Shown: positions 16,596-28,841, counted from the stretch's first letter. The stretch is 64,000 bases of DNA from Sulfurospirillaceae bacterium (GCA_028684065.1 JAQUGO010000002.1:363428-427427), one strand, 5' to 3'. Numbers and translations: made by a program. Notes: generated by a model from the sequence alone, not told the origin.

Positions 16596-17807
16596 CTAAA
16601 CTCCCAAATATTCCTCAATATCAAGCGCTAATTGATAAAAATCAACCGCTCCAACTTGACCTTTTTCTTTCAAATTTTGCAAAATATATTCACGCCCTTG
16701 TATAAGCTCTTTTGATTTTACCCCATGAGAGATAGACAATGTTGCCTCAATAAATGCTGAAATTCTGTCACAATTTTTTAGGGCAAACCCATCAATAGCG
16801 TTGTATTTATCTTCATTGTAAGCACTTAAATCTCCCACTATTTCAATGCCATTTTCATTAATTTTATTGAGAAATTCATCTTTTTGGTTATCGCCATACA
16901 AGCCTAAAAGGTACTTAAAGGGTTCAACAATCGTTTCTGGTAAAAAAGGTAAAATTTCTTCTTCAATCATTTTGATTTCAAATTCACTGATGATATTATC
17001 TAAACCGCTAACGGAGTATTTAACCGGTGAAATAATATCGCGGGTTAAGGCTTCAGGAAAATCGTGAAAAAGGGCACAAAAGAAGTTATTTTCCATTCGT
17101 TTCCCACACGCTTTAATACGAAGTGAATAAAAATAACCTAAAATGGCCACAATCAGCATATGCCCAAGTACGGAAGTTTCAGGGATACGAGGTGTTTGTG
17201 CCCAGCGTTTTTGAAAACGAAGTCGCCCGCTTAAATCAATAATTTTGGAGATTTTTTTATTCATTGCCATCTTACGCACACCAATGAGTTCGTAATAATC
17301 TTCGATTTCTTCATCCACTGCTTCTTTAACCCTATCGATATGATTTAAAAACTGACTGGTTTGATAAACGATAGAAAATTCCCATTTTGTGGCCATATAC
17401 GAAGCGGCTTTGAGGATAAAACGCTCTTTTTTATACATGGTAGGATTGTTAAGATAGGTTTCGAAGCGTTTGTAAAAAGCACCTTCTTCAATATCGCTTA
17501 GTGAATCGTAAAGCTGCTCAAGTACCCAGATATTAATCTCTTTTTCCTTTTTTTGCAACGCCCTTCTAAACACATCAGGGCGAATGTCCGTCACTACAAC
17601 ACGACGTAAAAACTCAAAGATACCTGCTTCAATCATGTGAACCATAGTGACACTATCTTTTTCTTCCATTTGTGCTAAAAAATAGGCAATGATAAACTTA
17701 TGCGCTTGTTTATCAAGTTCTACGAGTTCCACCATGCGAGGATAATCATTCCACCGCTGAATAGAAGCTGCGCCAAAAAACTGCTCTATAAGTTTAGGAC
17801 TTAACAT
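16596..17807 (-). CDS. HD-domain phosphohydrolase
   Basis: A 403-aa protein. The N-terminal 185 residues are helical and of unknown type. The following HD domain carries HMLIVAILGYFYS and LFHDFPEAL (metal-binding His and His-Asp) and a later CDRIS Asp, resembling YfbR-like nucleotidases and related HD hydrolases. The substrate is unknown; nucleotides or phosphorylated metabolites are typical. The start overlaps the end of queF by 7 nt, placing it as the last gene of a gyrB-GGDEF/EAL-queF-HD transcription unit. The stop lies against the 3' end of the SRP RNA gene. Confidence 0.75.
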   Translation of the reverse strand: MLSPKLIEQFFGAASIQRWNDYPRMVELVELDKQAHKFIIAYFLAQMEEKDSVTMVHMIEAGIFEFLRRVVVTDIRPDVFRRALQKKEKEINIWVLEQLYDSLSDIEEGAFYKRFETYLNNPTMYKKERFILKAASYMATKWEFSIVYQTSQFLNHIDRVKEAVDEEIEDYYELIGVRKMAMNKKISKIIDLSGRLRFQKRWAQTPRIPETSVLGHMLIVAILGYFYSLRIKACGKRMENNFFCALFHDFPEALTRDIISPVKYSVSGLDNIISEFEIKMIEEEILPFLPETIVEPFKYLLGLYGDNQKDEFLNKINENGIEIVGDLSAYNEDKYNAIDGFALKNCDRISAFIEATLSISHGVKSKELIQGREYILQNLKEKGQVGAVDFYQLALDIEEYLGV

Positions 17808-18190
17808 TCTTTGTTAACCACGTTAGAATCGATTTCAATCACCGTATGTACATTGCCTCTTGGATTAAAATCTGCTACGACTTTGAGCCACTTTGGATTT
17901 ATTTTAGCAACTAACATGTCATAAATTTCATTGGCACTATCTTCATGACTGACATTACGGTTCATGAAACTGTTGATGTAAAGCTTGATAGCTTTGAGTT
18001 CTACTACAAATTCATTAGGAATATAATCAATATAAATTGTTGCAAAATCAGGATAACCACTTCGTGGACACAAACAACAAAACTCTGGTAATGTCATTTT
18101 AATCGTGTAATTTTTTTTATTTTTATTAGGCCAAATTTCTAAATCTTTATCAATATCAAATTCTTTAATTACTTTTTCACCATATTTCAT
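17801..18190 (-). CDS. queF: NADPH-dependent 7-cyano-7-deazaguanine reductase
   Basis: A 129-aa unimodal QueF that reduces preQ0 to preQ1 in queuosine tRNA modification. The active-site segment CCLCPRSGYPDFATI contains the nucleophilic Cys and catalytic Asp. The QueF motif ELKAIKLYINSF binds NADPH. NVSHEDSANEI and the C-terminal FNPRGNVHTVIE match the tunnelling fold. The length is typical of the short type I enzymes. It overlaps the upstream GGDEF-EAL gene by 4 nt and the downstream HD gene by 7 nt. Confidence 0.95.
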   Translation of the reverse strand: MKYGEKVIKEFDIDKDLEIWPNKNKKNYTIKMTLPEFCCLCPRSGYPDFATIYIDYIPNEFVVELKAIKLYINSFMNRNVSHEDSANEIYDMLVAKINPKWLKVVADFNPRGNVHTVIEIDSNVVNKEC

Positions 18191-19601
18191 TCTAATTCTC
18201 CTCTAATTTGTTCTAAACTTTTAGGCTTTCCAATATAAAAACCTTGAATATAATCAGGCTTTAATACCTCAATTTTACGAAATAAAGACTCTTTATCAAC
18301 AAATTTTATCATACTTTGAATGTCTAAATTTTTAATAAATATAAGGTATTTGTCTAAAATACGTTCGTACTTTAATTCTTCTATTTTTTTAGTAAATTCA
18401 ATATCAAATTTAACAATATCAATTGGTAAATGTTTAATATATTCAAAACCACAATTATTACCTCCAAAATTGGTTAATGCTATTTTAAATCCACTTTCTT
18501 TATAACTGATAATAATTTCATTAAAACGATTCATATCTTCGTAACAGTTTTTTTCACAAAGTTCCAAAATAAAAAATTTTGGATCTATTTTTCTAGTTCT
18601 AAATAATTTTAAAAGATAAAGTTTGAAATTGTTATTTCGCAATGTAACAGGCGATATATCTATACTAAAATAGATATTTTTATCTAATAGAGGTGTTATT
18701 TCATCCAATAAAATAGAAAAAATCTTTTCATCAAAATCTTTTTCATAGCCACTATAATTAACGATACGCTCTATTTGTGCACGTGACAATAATCCATTTT
18801 CTTTGGTATATATTTTTGGTAATACTTCTAAAATTGCTATTTTTTTAGTTAAAAGTGATATTGAAGGTTGATATTTTAAAACAATTTCATTTGCTTTGAG
18901 TGCTTGATGAACAATGGTTTCAAAAGCATCTGGTTTGATATTGGGTAATAAAAAATCATTTTTTTTATTTTCTTCCAATAAAATAAAAAGTTGCTCAATA
19001 ATATTTTTACTGTTATCATCATAATCTGCTTCAAGTATTGAAAAATCAAGTTTTATTTCTATATTATCAATACCTTTATTTTTAAGTTCTTTTGAAAATC
19101 TGGTTAATTGGTGTTTTAACTCTTTCTTTGAATATTTTAAAATAACTAAAAAATTTCCACCACCACATCTTCCTATAGGTACATTTTTACAATGACATTC
19201 GTTTAAAAATAAATTGACTCGTTCAATCAGTTGTCTTAAAATTTTATCTGCATTAAATACTCCATAACGTTCATTAATATCACCAATATTATCAAGATGT
19301 AATAAAACAACCACATAATTTTTTTTGTTATTTAATTTTTCAAATTGGCGGAGAATTTCTTTTCGGGTAAATGCTTTTGTTGTACTATCAATAAGTGAGG
19401 TTCTAAAACCATTGTAAATGAGATAAAAAATATAATAAACGTAAATAGGAATTAAAAGTGTCAATAAAACATAATTATTGACACTTGATTGAAAAAGTTT
19501 AAATGAAAAAATTAAAATTAAAATGAGAAGTAAAAAAGGAAAAACGATTTTAAGCGCTGTAATAAATCGATTTTCTCTCTCTTTTACTTCTGAGTAGAGC
19601 A

Positions 19602-19602
<1 letters not shown>
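18187..19602 (-). CDS. Membrane GGDEF-EAL protein with degenerate active sites
   Basis: A 471-aa protein. Two transmembrane segments (about residues 17-62) anchor it, then a GGDEF-like domain (about 75-200) and an EAL-like domain (about 215-470). The GGDEF site reads GGGNF, so the two acidic catalytic residues are missing. The EAL motif reads EVL, and the usual DDFG metal site later in the domain reads TNFG. Both cyclase and phosphodiesterase activity are therefore doubtful. It more likely binds c-di-GMP or acts through protein contact. It overlaps the gyrB stop by 1 nt and queF by 4 nt, so it is translated with housekeeping genes. Confidence 0.85.
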
Positions 19603-21944
<2,342 letters not shown>

Positions 21945-23012
21945 TTAAATCATTATAGGCATTACAATAGTCATAAACGCATCACTTTCTAAAGTAAAAG
22001 GTAAACCACTATCATTAAATCCTAAGGTAAAATTACCTTGTTCACAATGGGATAGGAAATCCAACATATAACGACTATTAACTGCTAAAAAAATATCATT
22101 ATCTAAACCTGTTTTAAAATCAACTTCTGTTTTAGCTTCAATATTATCATCGTTTAAACTTTCAAAAACAATTTTTTCTGCTTTAAAGGTGATTTTAATT
22201 TCATTAGAAATAATTGAAATTTGTTTAATGGATTCAATCATCATATCACGACTGAGTAAAATTCTAAAGTTTTTATTTTTTGGAATGATACGTTCGTAAT
22301 CTGGAAATTTTCCATTGATAAGTTTGGTAAAAAATTGAAAATTAGAAGCTGTTGCAATAAGGGTATTTTCATCATAAAACATTTCAATATCATCAAAAAA
22401 AAGTTTTTGAATTTCAGTGATAGCCTTTTTAGGAATAATAAGTGAAAAATTTTCACTTGTCTCTTTTTCAAGTTTAACAATAGCAAGACGTTTAGTATCT
22501 GTTGCTACTAAATTAATAAGACCTTCTTTAATATCAATGAGTGACCCGTTAAGTTCAAACTTTGGATTGTTAGTATCAATAGCAGGCGCAATTTTTTTAA
22601 TCGATTGAACCAATGTTTTACTATCAATGTCAAATTTTGGTTTATTTTCAATTTGAGGAAATGCTGGAAAATCATTAGGATTAAACATAGGGAGTTTAAA
22701 TTTTGAACTGTTTTGTTTGATATATAAATAATCATTAATGGTTTCAAAAACAATATCATCATCTTTAAGGGTTTTAATAATATCAATGAGTCGTTTTCCA
22801 TTAGCAGTTGCATTACCTTCAGAAGTAATTTTTACATCATTAAGAGTATATGTTAAACCAATTTCATAATCTGTTGCTTGAATGACGAGATGATTATCTT
22901 TGGTTTCAATGAGAACATGAGATGTAATTTGACTTAAATCTTTTTTTTCTAAGTAGGCTTGAGTGTTTAACAATATAGTTTCTAAAACACTTTTTTTAAT
23001 TGAAACCTTCAC
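21945..23012 (-). CDS. dnaN: DNA polymerase III beta subunit (sliding clamp)
   Basis: A 355-aa clamp with three repeated domains; the first begins MKVSIKKSVLETILLNTQAYLEKKD and the C-terminus ends TLESDAFMTIVMPIMI, the usual MPM(R/I)-like end. It encircles DNA and tethers the replicative polymerase. The start is GTG at 23012 with GGAGAT upstream. It lies between dnaA and gyrB; the 157-bp gap to dnaA carries possible origin elements. Confidence 0.97.
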   Translation of the reverse strand: MKVSIKKSVLETILLNTQAYLEKKDLSQITSHVLIETKDNHLVIQATDYEIGLTYTLNDVKITSEGNATANGKRLIDIIKTLKDDDIVFETINDYLYIKQNSSKFKLPMFNPNDFPAFPQIENKPKFDIDSKTLVQSIKKIAPAIDTNNPKFELNGSLIDIKEGLINLVATDTKRLAIVKLEKETSENFSLIIPKKAITEIQKLFFDDIEMFYDENTLIATASNFQFFTKLINGKFPDYERIIPKNKNFRILLSRDMMIESIKQISIISNEIKITFKAEKIVFESLNDDNIEAKTEVDFKTGLDNDIFLAVNSRYMLDFLSHCEQGNFTLGFNDSGLPFTLESDAFMTIVMPIMI

Positions 23013-23169
23013 GTTATCTCCTTTTATTATTTAATATTAAAAACAGTCGAAGTAGTAGAATGGGATGAATATGTGAAAACATAAAAATTATACCTCAAAT
23101 TAGGGCAAATAGTATGTGAAAAACTTTTTGTGTTTGGTCACATTTCATCACTTAATCTCCATAAACTTT
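23013..23169. other. dnaA-dnaN spacer: possible second origin part (oriC2)
   Basis: An AT-rich stretch (TTATTATTTAATATTAAAAA, 23025-23044) could be the unwinding element. DnaA-box-like words GTGAAAAC (23073-23080), GTGAAAAAC (23116-23124) and TTCATCAC (23144-23151) follow. In Helicobacter pylori a bipartite origin flanks dnaA, with the unwinding element on the dnaN side. The same arrangement is inferred here. Confidence 0.5.
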
Positions 23170-24495
23170 TTAAGACTCTTTAGTCAAAATTTTATTTTTT
23201 AACTCTTCTACTCTTAATTTAAACGATTCATTGGTCATAATTAATTCATTTATTTTTTTGATATTATGAGAAACGGCTGTATGGTCTTTCATACCAAAAT
23301 AGGTTGCTAATGCTGGCATAGAATTAGGTGTTAAGGTACGTGCTAAATAGATACCAATGCGTCTTGCTTCTACGATATTTTTACTGCGCTTCGTTGATTT
23401 AATTTCACTCGGTTTAATATTAAGATCTTTTGCAATGATTGCAATAATATCTTCTAAACTAATATTTTCACGTCTTTCTTTAATTTGTTCACGCATTACA
23501 TTTTTTGCAAAATCAAGGGTTATATCTTGTCTCATTAAAGAGGCATAAGCATTAAGATTAATAATAGCGCTTTCAATTTCACGAATATTATCACCCATAT
23601 TAGCGGCAATGTAATTAACAATGTCATGACTTAAAGTAATACCATCAAGTTCACATTTTTTATTAATAATGGCAATTTTAGTTTCCAATTCAGGTAAACC
23701 AATATCAGCAATTAAACCCCATTCAAAACGGCTTTTTAATCTATCTTCTAAACCATTAATCATCTTAGGTGGTTTATCTGAAGTTAAAACGATTTGTTTT
23801 CCGGCAGAGTGCAACTCATTAAAAGTGTGAAAAAACTCTTCTTGTGTTTGAATTTTATTGGATAAAAATTGAGTATCATCAATAAGTAAAACATCACAAT
23901 TACGATATTTTTCACGAAATCGGTCCATTGATTGATTTCTAAGGTTATACGTAAAATCGTTCATAAATTGTTCAATGGTTGCATAAATAACACTTTTACC
24001 TTTGCTTTGAGCATAATTACCAATGGCGTGAATAAGATGTGTTTTACCTAGTCCCGTTGGCCCATAAATAAAAACTGGGTTGTACATAATGCCTGGCTTT
24101 TCAGCAACAGATTTTGCTGCAGTATAAGCATATTGATTGGAACTTCCCACAACAAAACTTGAAAATGTATAAGATGGGTTTAAAATAGTGCTTTTAGTAT
24201 TTTTTGCAATTTCAACAATATCAGTGTTAATAGGTTTACTTTTAGTCGTTTTGATATGCTCTTTTAAAATAATTTTAATTTCTGGTTTATTGCCTGTTTT
24301 GAGTTCAAATAGATGAGCAATTTTGTCACAGTATTTTGTTTTAACCCAATTAGCAATCAAAATATTAGGGGCAACAAATACCATTTGTCCTGAATTGGAT
24401 GCTTTTTCATGAAATTTGAGTTGTTTGATATAGCGATCATATTCTAAAGAAGGAATTTCTTCTTTTAAAAGATTTAAAATCGTATCTGCTAACAA
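23170..24495 (-). CDS. dnaA: Chromosomal replication initiator protein DnaA
   Basis: A 441-aa initiator. Domain I covers about residues 1-75 with a short linker to about 100. Domain III AAA+ has Walker A GPTGLGKTH, Walker B DVLLIDDTQFL, sensor residues and the arginine-finger region. Domain IV has the DnaA HTH signature ending KDHTAVSHNIKKI, which contacts DnaA boxes. The start is TTG at 24495, with AAGGAG 6 nt upstream. It is transcribed away from the oriC1 region toward dnaN and gyrB. Confidence 0.97.
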   Translation of the reverse strand: MLADTILNLLKEEIPSLEYDRYIKQLKFHEKASNSGQMVFVAPNILIANWVKTKYCDKIAHLFELKTGNKPEIKIILKEHIKTTKSKPINTDIVEIAKNTKSTILNPSYTFSSFVVGSSNQYAYTAAKSVAEKPGIMYNPVFIYGPTGLGKTHLIHAIGNYAQSKGKSVIYATIEQFMNDFTYNLRNQSMDRFREKYRNCDVLLIDDTQFLSNKIQTQEEFFHTFNELHSAGKQIVLTSDKPPKMINGLEDRLKSRFEWGLIADIGLPELETKIAIINKKCELDGITLSHDIVNYIAANMGDNIREIESAIINLNAYASLMRQDITLDFAKNVMREQIKERRENISLEDIIAIIAKDLNIKPSEIKSTKRSKNIVEARRIGIYLARTLTPNSMPALATYFGMKDHTAVSHNIKKINELIMTNESFKLRVEELKNKILTKES

Positions 24496-24654
24496 AAAAT
24501 CTCCTTAAAAAATTCTTCACCCTGTGAATAACTCAGTGAATAAATGGTTTTTATTTTATCTAAAAAATTATTAGTTGAATGTTAAAGAAGGATAGGTATA
24601 ATGTGAAAAAAAGTTATTCACCCTGTGAAAAACCCGTGAATAAAGGACATTGAC
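24496..24654. other. ruvC-dnaA intergenic region: putative oriC1 with a DnaA-box cluster
   Basis: Box-like 9-mers in both orientations are TTCTTCACC (24513-24521), GTGAATAAC (24524-24532), GTGAATAAA (24536-24544), GTGAAAAAA (24603-24611), GTTATTCAC (24613-24621), GTGAAAAAC (24625-24633) and GTGAATAAA (24636-24644). The dyad TTCACCCTGTGAA occurs twice (24516-24528 and 24618-24630), framing the two clusters. These resemble the Campylobacterota-type box (core T-C-A-C). Location next to dnaA and ruvC supports an origin role. Confidence 0.7.
24597..24602 (+). promoter_or_regulatory. -10 box of ruvC inside the DnaA-box cluster
   Basis: TATAAT is followed within 1 nt by a DnaA-like box. The ruvC promoter therefore overlaps the putative origin and could be DnaA-sensitive. 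Confidence 0.5.
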
Positions 24655-25125
24655 GTGATTATTTTAGGAATAGATCCAGGTACAAGAAATTGTGGTTATA
24701 GCATTTTAAAAAAAGAGAAAAATAGCCTTATTTTAATGGAAGCAGGGCTTATTAAAATTAAAGAAAAAATTTTACAACATCAAATTATGGAGCTTGTTGA
24801 AGGATTAGATGTTATTTTTAAAAATCATGTTATTGATGAAGTAGCAATTGAAGATATTTTTTATGCGTATAATCCTCAAACAGTTATCAAATTAGCACAA
24901 TTTAGGGGAGCTCTGAGTTTAAAAATTTTGCAAATGATTGGTAATTTTAGTGAATATACGGCTCTTCAAGTCAAAAAAGCAGTTACCGGAAATGGTAAAG
25001 CAACGAAAGAGCAAGTTTCTTTTATGGTAAAAAAAATTTTAGGAATTAAACAAGAGATAAAACCTCTGGATATTAGTGATGCCATTGCCGTTGCCATCAC
25101 GCATTCACAGAGGGTAAAAGTTTAG
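24655..25125 (+). CDS. ruvC: Holliday junction resolvase RuvC
   Basis: A 156-aa endonuclease that cuts four-way junctions in recombinational repair, working with RuvAB. Signatures are [16 protein letters not shown] (first metal Asp), [23 protein letters not shown] (catalytic Glu), and the C-terminal [12 protein letters not shown] (Asp pair). The start is GTG at 24655 after AAAGGA. The last 4 nt overlap the convergent thyX stop. Adjacency to dnaA across the putative origin is as in Helicobacter. Confidence 0.95.
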   Translation: MIILGIDPGTRNCGYSILKKEKNSLILMEAGLIKIKEKILQHQIMELVEGLDVIFKNHVIDEVAIEDIFYAYNPQTVIKLAQFRGALSLKILQMIGNFSEYTALQVKKAVTGNGKATKEQVSFMVKKILGIKQEIKPLDISDAIAVAITHSQRVKV

Positions 25126-25736
25126 TTAGACTCTTTAATATTAAAAAGATAATTATGATCTTCGGGTAAGGCATTAAAGAGAGCGTGCGCTAAATTTTGA
25201 ATTTCCCAAAGAGCAGATTTGTCACTTCTAAGGGTAATAAAATTTTGTAAACTTCGTGCATTAATAGTCCATGTTAGTTCAGTTTTATAGCTCTCAGGAA
25301 GACAATATTTTGCTTTATCATTACTGATGCCTTGAACCAAAACCAATCGAAGGTTTTCAAGTGCTTTAATGCTCATTTCATCGACCATTTCAACACCGGT
25401 TAAAACCAAATATTTTGAAGCACGCTCAAAATCCTTACATATAAAGCTCTCTTCGTTTTTTAATTCTTTTAGGGTGTAGCGGGTTGATTTAACAGAGAGT
25501 GAGGCTAAACGGTGGCGTGCAAGCTCTTGTAGAAGTGCTCGTGAAATGCCTTGAATGTAAAATGTATAGACTAAATGCTCTAGTGTTGAAGCGTGTTTAA
25601 ATTTATTGCCAACGCGGTCAATAAGTTCTTTGTCTTTTTCACCGCCACAATCGCTTTTATCAAAACTTTGCCAGCAGGTACGAATGGCTTGTGCACAGAT
25701 TTCCAATGAAGTGTGTTGAAGGAGTGTTACGTTCAT
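25122..25736 (-). CDS. thyX: Flavin-dependent thymidylate synthase
   Basis: A 204-aa enzyme making dTMP from dUMP using FAD, NADPH and methylenetetrahydrofolate. The ThyX motif RHR-x7-S is visible as [14 protein letters not shown] at about residues 78-91. The C-terminal Arg/Asn-rich segment [22 protein letters not shown] binds dUMP. It replaces ThyA in many Campylobacterota. It converges on ruvC with a 4-nt overlap. Confidence 0.96.
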   Translation of the reverse strand: MNVTLLQHTSLEICAQAIRTCWQSFDKSDCGGEKDKELIDRVGNKFKHASTLEHLVYTFYIQGISRALLQELARHRLASLSVKSTRYTLKELKNEESFICKDFERASKYLVLTGVEMVDEMSIKALENLRLVLVQGISNDKAKYCLPESYKTELTWTINARSLQNFITLRSDKSALWEIQNLAHALFNALPEDHNYLFNIKESN

Positions 25737-25791
25737 ACAATTAATCCCAAGTAAATTTTGAGATTAATTGTATTACATGTAAGCTAAAAAG

Positions 25792-28728
25792 TTATTGTTT
25801 TAACTGGAGTAGAGTTTGTAACATTTGATCTGATGTTGTTATCGTTTTAGAGTTTGCTTGGTACCCTCTTTGAATAACAATAAGTTCAGTAAGGGAACGT
25901 GAAAGATCTACGTTACTCATTTCTAGTGAACTTGCTTGAATAAATCCACGTCCACCCACTGCGGCTTGTCCGATAATAGGATCACCTGAGTTAGATGTTT
26001 GAATGAAAGTATTTCCACCATCACTTTCAAGTCCTTCATTATTGGTAAATTTTGCCATTGCAACTTGAGCTAGACCAAAACTTCGACCATTGGTGAAACT
26101 TCCAATTAATGTACCTGTTTCATCAACTCTGATTCCTGCTAAATCTCCACCTGGGTAACCATCTTGAGAAACACCAGTCGTCGTTGAAGTTTTATCAAAA
26201 CTTGTCATCCCATCAAATTGATTGAGCGAGCCAAATTTTAATTCGATATTTTGACTTGGAGTTGAACCATTGTTAGCGGTATATGTCAAGTTAGTTGGAT
26301 TATATCCTGCAAGTGAGCCATCACTGTTAAAACTAATTGTTCCTGTTACAATATTTTCAGGATAGCTTCCAAGGTTGATGTCCCCTGGCTCTGGAACAGA
26401 AATCAAAATAGACCATTCTGTTCCACCATCATTTGTGTAACCTGTTTTGGTAAATTCAAATCTAACAGTGTGTTTTGTTCCAAGTGAATCATAAACATCT
26501 GTACTTGATGCAAGGCTTGCCGCATAAATATTTTGTGTTGTTCTAACAGCTGTACCTGATGTAAGTGAGCCTTGAAGCGCTGCTATCGTTGTGGTAAAAT
26601 TAATATTTTGACCAATATCGTTTGCTGCATCTGTATAAGCAGAGATGGAGAGAAACATATTTTTATCATCAGCTGTTTTTGTATTAGTTCCCGCTAAAAC
26701 ATTATCGGTTGTATTGGAAAAAACAGTGCCAGCTGGTAAAATTAAGCCAGAAGTTGCTGGAAGTGTTAAATTATCAAGTACTGTGCCCGTTGGAAGTAGC
26801 ACACCACCAACAGGAGCTGTAGCATTTACACCGCCAATGGTATAGGATGTTCCAGCAGGAACCGTTACAGGCCCTGAAAGTGTGATAGTGTTTGCAACAC
26901 CAATACCAAGTTCTGTACCAACAGGGAAATAGACATCTTCAATTAATGTTCCAGCAGGGGCTCCAGCAACACCTGTAACACCTTGTACACTTGGTGCTGC
27001 AGCTACAACAGTGATGTCAGCACCTGCGCCACCACTCGTAACGACAAAATCTGTACTTGTAATATCTGCTCTAGCACCAGCTGTGTTGGCAGTAAATGTG
27101 ACGGTTCCATTACCATTATCAACAGCTGTCCATGTTCGACCCGCTGCGGCATTATAAAGGCCAGTAAATTGTGTAGCATTTTGGATGGCTGTATTACCTG
27201 CTGTTAAAACAAAAGGGCCAACGCCATCAAAAGCAACGCTATCAGCATCTACTGTAGCACCAAATGTAGTTGTAAATACTTCTGCTACAGCTGGTACAAC
27301 AGCACTAGATGTTACTTCTGCTAATGTATGTGTTGCAGTAGAATCAATTAAGTCACCATCTTCTGCGTTAAAGGCATCTCCAGCAGGATTTTTAACTTGG
27401 AACTGTCCTTGTGCATTGACAGTCACTTCAACGCCATCATTTTTATTAGCAGTAGCTTCTGCTCCAGTATCCCAACCATTACCAAGGTAATCTGTGTAAA
27501 TTCTAGCATCCACTTGCATAGCATTACGTAAATCTTCGGTAGTTGTAAAAGTTCTTGCAGAATCTCTTACAGTTGGGCTATAAGGAGAAGAACTTGAAGA
27601 ATAGGTATATTTAAAAGCCGTAATAACATTCGTTGATGCTAAGCCGATAGTAGAACCTGTATTGACAATTAAATCAATATTTTTCATTGATGCTTCAGTA
27701 CCTGATTTATTGGTATTTACAAATGTTAATTGATCACCACCTGTTACTTGTACTTCAACACCTGTAGTTGACGTTTGTGCATTGACAAGTTGTGCTATAT
27801 AACTTGCAAGAGCGTTATTATTTTCTGCTGCAATAGCAGACACGGTAGTAACACTTCCTGTTATATTAACACCATTAATGGTAAGATCAATTGGATTCGC
27901 CCCAGCTGCAGCTGTAATAGTTTGAGATTCTGTTTTGGCATCGGCATAACTTACCCAAACACCTTGTCCTGTTTGAAGATTAAAGGCTTCGCCATTGGCA
28001 TTGAAAAGGGCACCTAAATCTTGACCTCTTTCAACGATTTCTTTATTGGTATTAAATTCATTATCAGCTATATCATTTTCATTATGTATTTCTGGACTCG
28101 TAGCAATGCCATTGGCATCTTTATCATACCAGCCATGATTGGCATCAAGTTCATAAATAGTTGATTTATTGGTTACGGTATTACCAGAGTTAAGATTTGC
28201 TTTTAACGTGATATAACTTGTGTCATTGGCTGGAGTTGTAAGTCCAGGAGGAATGGTGATATCGTGTATTGGTGTTGTAGCATCTATGACACCCGTTTCA
28301 GAATCTCTTAGCCAACCTTGGATAATATATCCATTGCCTTCAGTAAAATTTCCCTTTGCATCAAAGCTAAAATCACCATTACGCGTATATTTATAAGTAC
28401 TTCCACCATCAGGAGAAACAACAAAAAATCCATCCCCTTGAATGGCGAGGTCAGTATTTTTGTCAGTGACTTGAACGGAACCTTGCTTAAAAATTTTAGT
28501 AACAGAGCTAACTTGCGTTCCAAGACCTATTTGCATAGCATTTTTACCACCAAGATCACCCTGCGGTGCTGTTGCAATTTTTGCTGTCTGACTTAAAAGA
28601 TCTGAAAAATTGGCTCGGCTATATTTAAAACCAGCTGTATTAACGTTTGCAATGTTATTACCTTCAACGTCCATGGCTATTTGGTGTGCTTGTAATCCGG
28701 TAACGCCGGCCCAAAGTGATCTCATCAT
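25792..28728 (-). CDS. flgE: Flagellar hook protein FlgE, long paralog (978 aa)
   Basis: The N-terminus has the rod/hook signature (MRSLWAGVTGLQAHQIAMDV, then GNNIANVNTAGFKYSRA). The C-terminus ends with SNVDLSRSLTELIVIQRGYQ and KTITTSDQMLQTLLQLKQ; both form the D0 coiled ends that polymerise in the hook. The middle is unusually long and rich in Thr, Ala, Gly and Asn. Between about residues 585 and 680 a series of P-x-G-T motifs (APAGTLI, FPVGTEL, VPAGTSY, LPTGTVL, LPAGTVF) looks like an inserted repetitive surface domain. It has its own sigma-54-type promoter and a 5' UTR hairpin. As the longest hook-type protein here it is the likely main hook subunit. Confidence 0.9.
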   Translation of the reverse strand: MMRSLWAGVTGLQAHQIAMDVEGNNIANVNTAGFKYSRANFSDLLSQTAKIATAPQGDLGGKNAMQIGLGTQVSSVTKIFKQGSVQVTDKNTDLAIQGDGFFVVSPDGGSTYKYTRNGDFSFDAKGNFTEGNGYIIQGWLRDSETGVIDATTPIHDITIPPGLTTPANDTSYITLKANLNSGNTVTNKSTIYELDANHGWYDKDANGIATSPEIHNENDIADNEFNTNKEIVERGQDLGALFNANGEAFNLQTGQGVWVSYADAKTESQTITAAAGANPIDLTINGVNITGSVTTVSAIAAENNNALASYIAQLVNAQTSTTGVEVQVTGGDQLTFVNTNKSGTEASMKNIDLIVNTGSTIGLASTNVITAFKYTYSSSSSPYSPTVRDSARTFTTTEDLRNAMQVDARIYTDYLGNGWDTGAEATANKNDGVEVTVNAQGQFQVKNPAGDAFNAEDGDLIDSTATHTLAEVTSSAVVPAVAEVFTTTFGATVDADSVAFDGVGPFVLTAGNTAIQNATQFTGLYNAAAGRTWTAVDNGNGTVTFTANTAGARADITSTDFVVTSGGAGADITVVAAAPSVQGVTGVAGAPAGTLIEDVYFPVGTELGIGVANTITLSGPVTVPAGTSYTIGGVNATAPVGGVLLPTGTVLDNLTLPATSGLILPAGTVFSNTTDNVLAGTNTKTADDKNMFLSISAYTDAANDIGQNINFTTTIAALQGSLTSGTAVRTTQNIYAASLASSTDVYDSLGTKHTVRFEFTKTGYTNDGGTEWSILISVPEPGDINLGSYPENIVTGTISFNSDGSLAGYNPTNLTYTANNGSTPSQNIELKFGSLNQFDGMTSFDKTSTTTGVSQDGYPGGDLAGIRVDETGTLIGSFTNGRSFGLAQVAMAKFTNNEGLESDGGNTFIQTSNSGDPIIGQAAVGGRGFIQASSLEMSNVDLSRSLTELIVIQRGYQANSKTITTSDQMLQTLLQLKQ

Positions 28729-28757
28729 AACATATCCTTTTTAAGAAAAACTCTTAT

Positions 28758-28793
28758 AATAGTCTCTTTTTTAGGGTATCAAAAGAGACTATT
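28758..28793 (-). promoter_or_regulatory. Perfect hairpin in the 5' UTR of the long flgE
   Basis: A 13-bp stem AATAGTCTCTTTT / AAAAGAGACTATT with a 10-nt loop. It lies between the sigma-54-type promoter and the flgE start and would form the very 5' end of that mRNA, perhaps stabilising it or attenuating read-through from the upstream gene. Confidence 0.6.
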
Positions 28794-28813
28794 CTATATT
28801 TGTATCAAATAAA

Positions 28814-28829
28814 AGCAATTTTTATTCCA
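28814..28829 (-). promoter_or_regulatory. Sigma-54 promoter of the long flgE
   Basis: On the minus strand TGGAATAAAAATTGCT fits TGG-N10-GC with the TTGC -12 box. It lies 86 nt before the ATG. Hook genes are RpoN-dependent in Campylobacterota. Confidence 0.75.
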
Positions 28830-28841
28830 TAATAATGTCAT

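Noticed and set aside
26645..28596. Plus-strand genes opposite the long flgE
   Set aside because: Open frames here are repetitive Thr/Ser/Cys-rich translations of the antisense of hook-coding DNA, with no ribosome-binding sites or family motifs.
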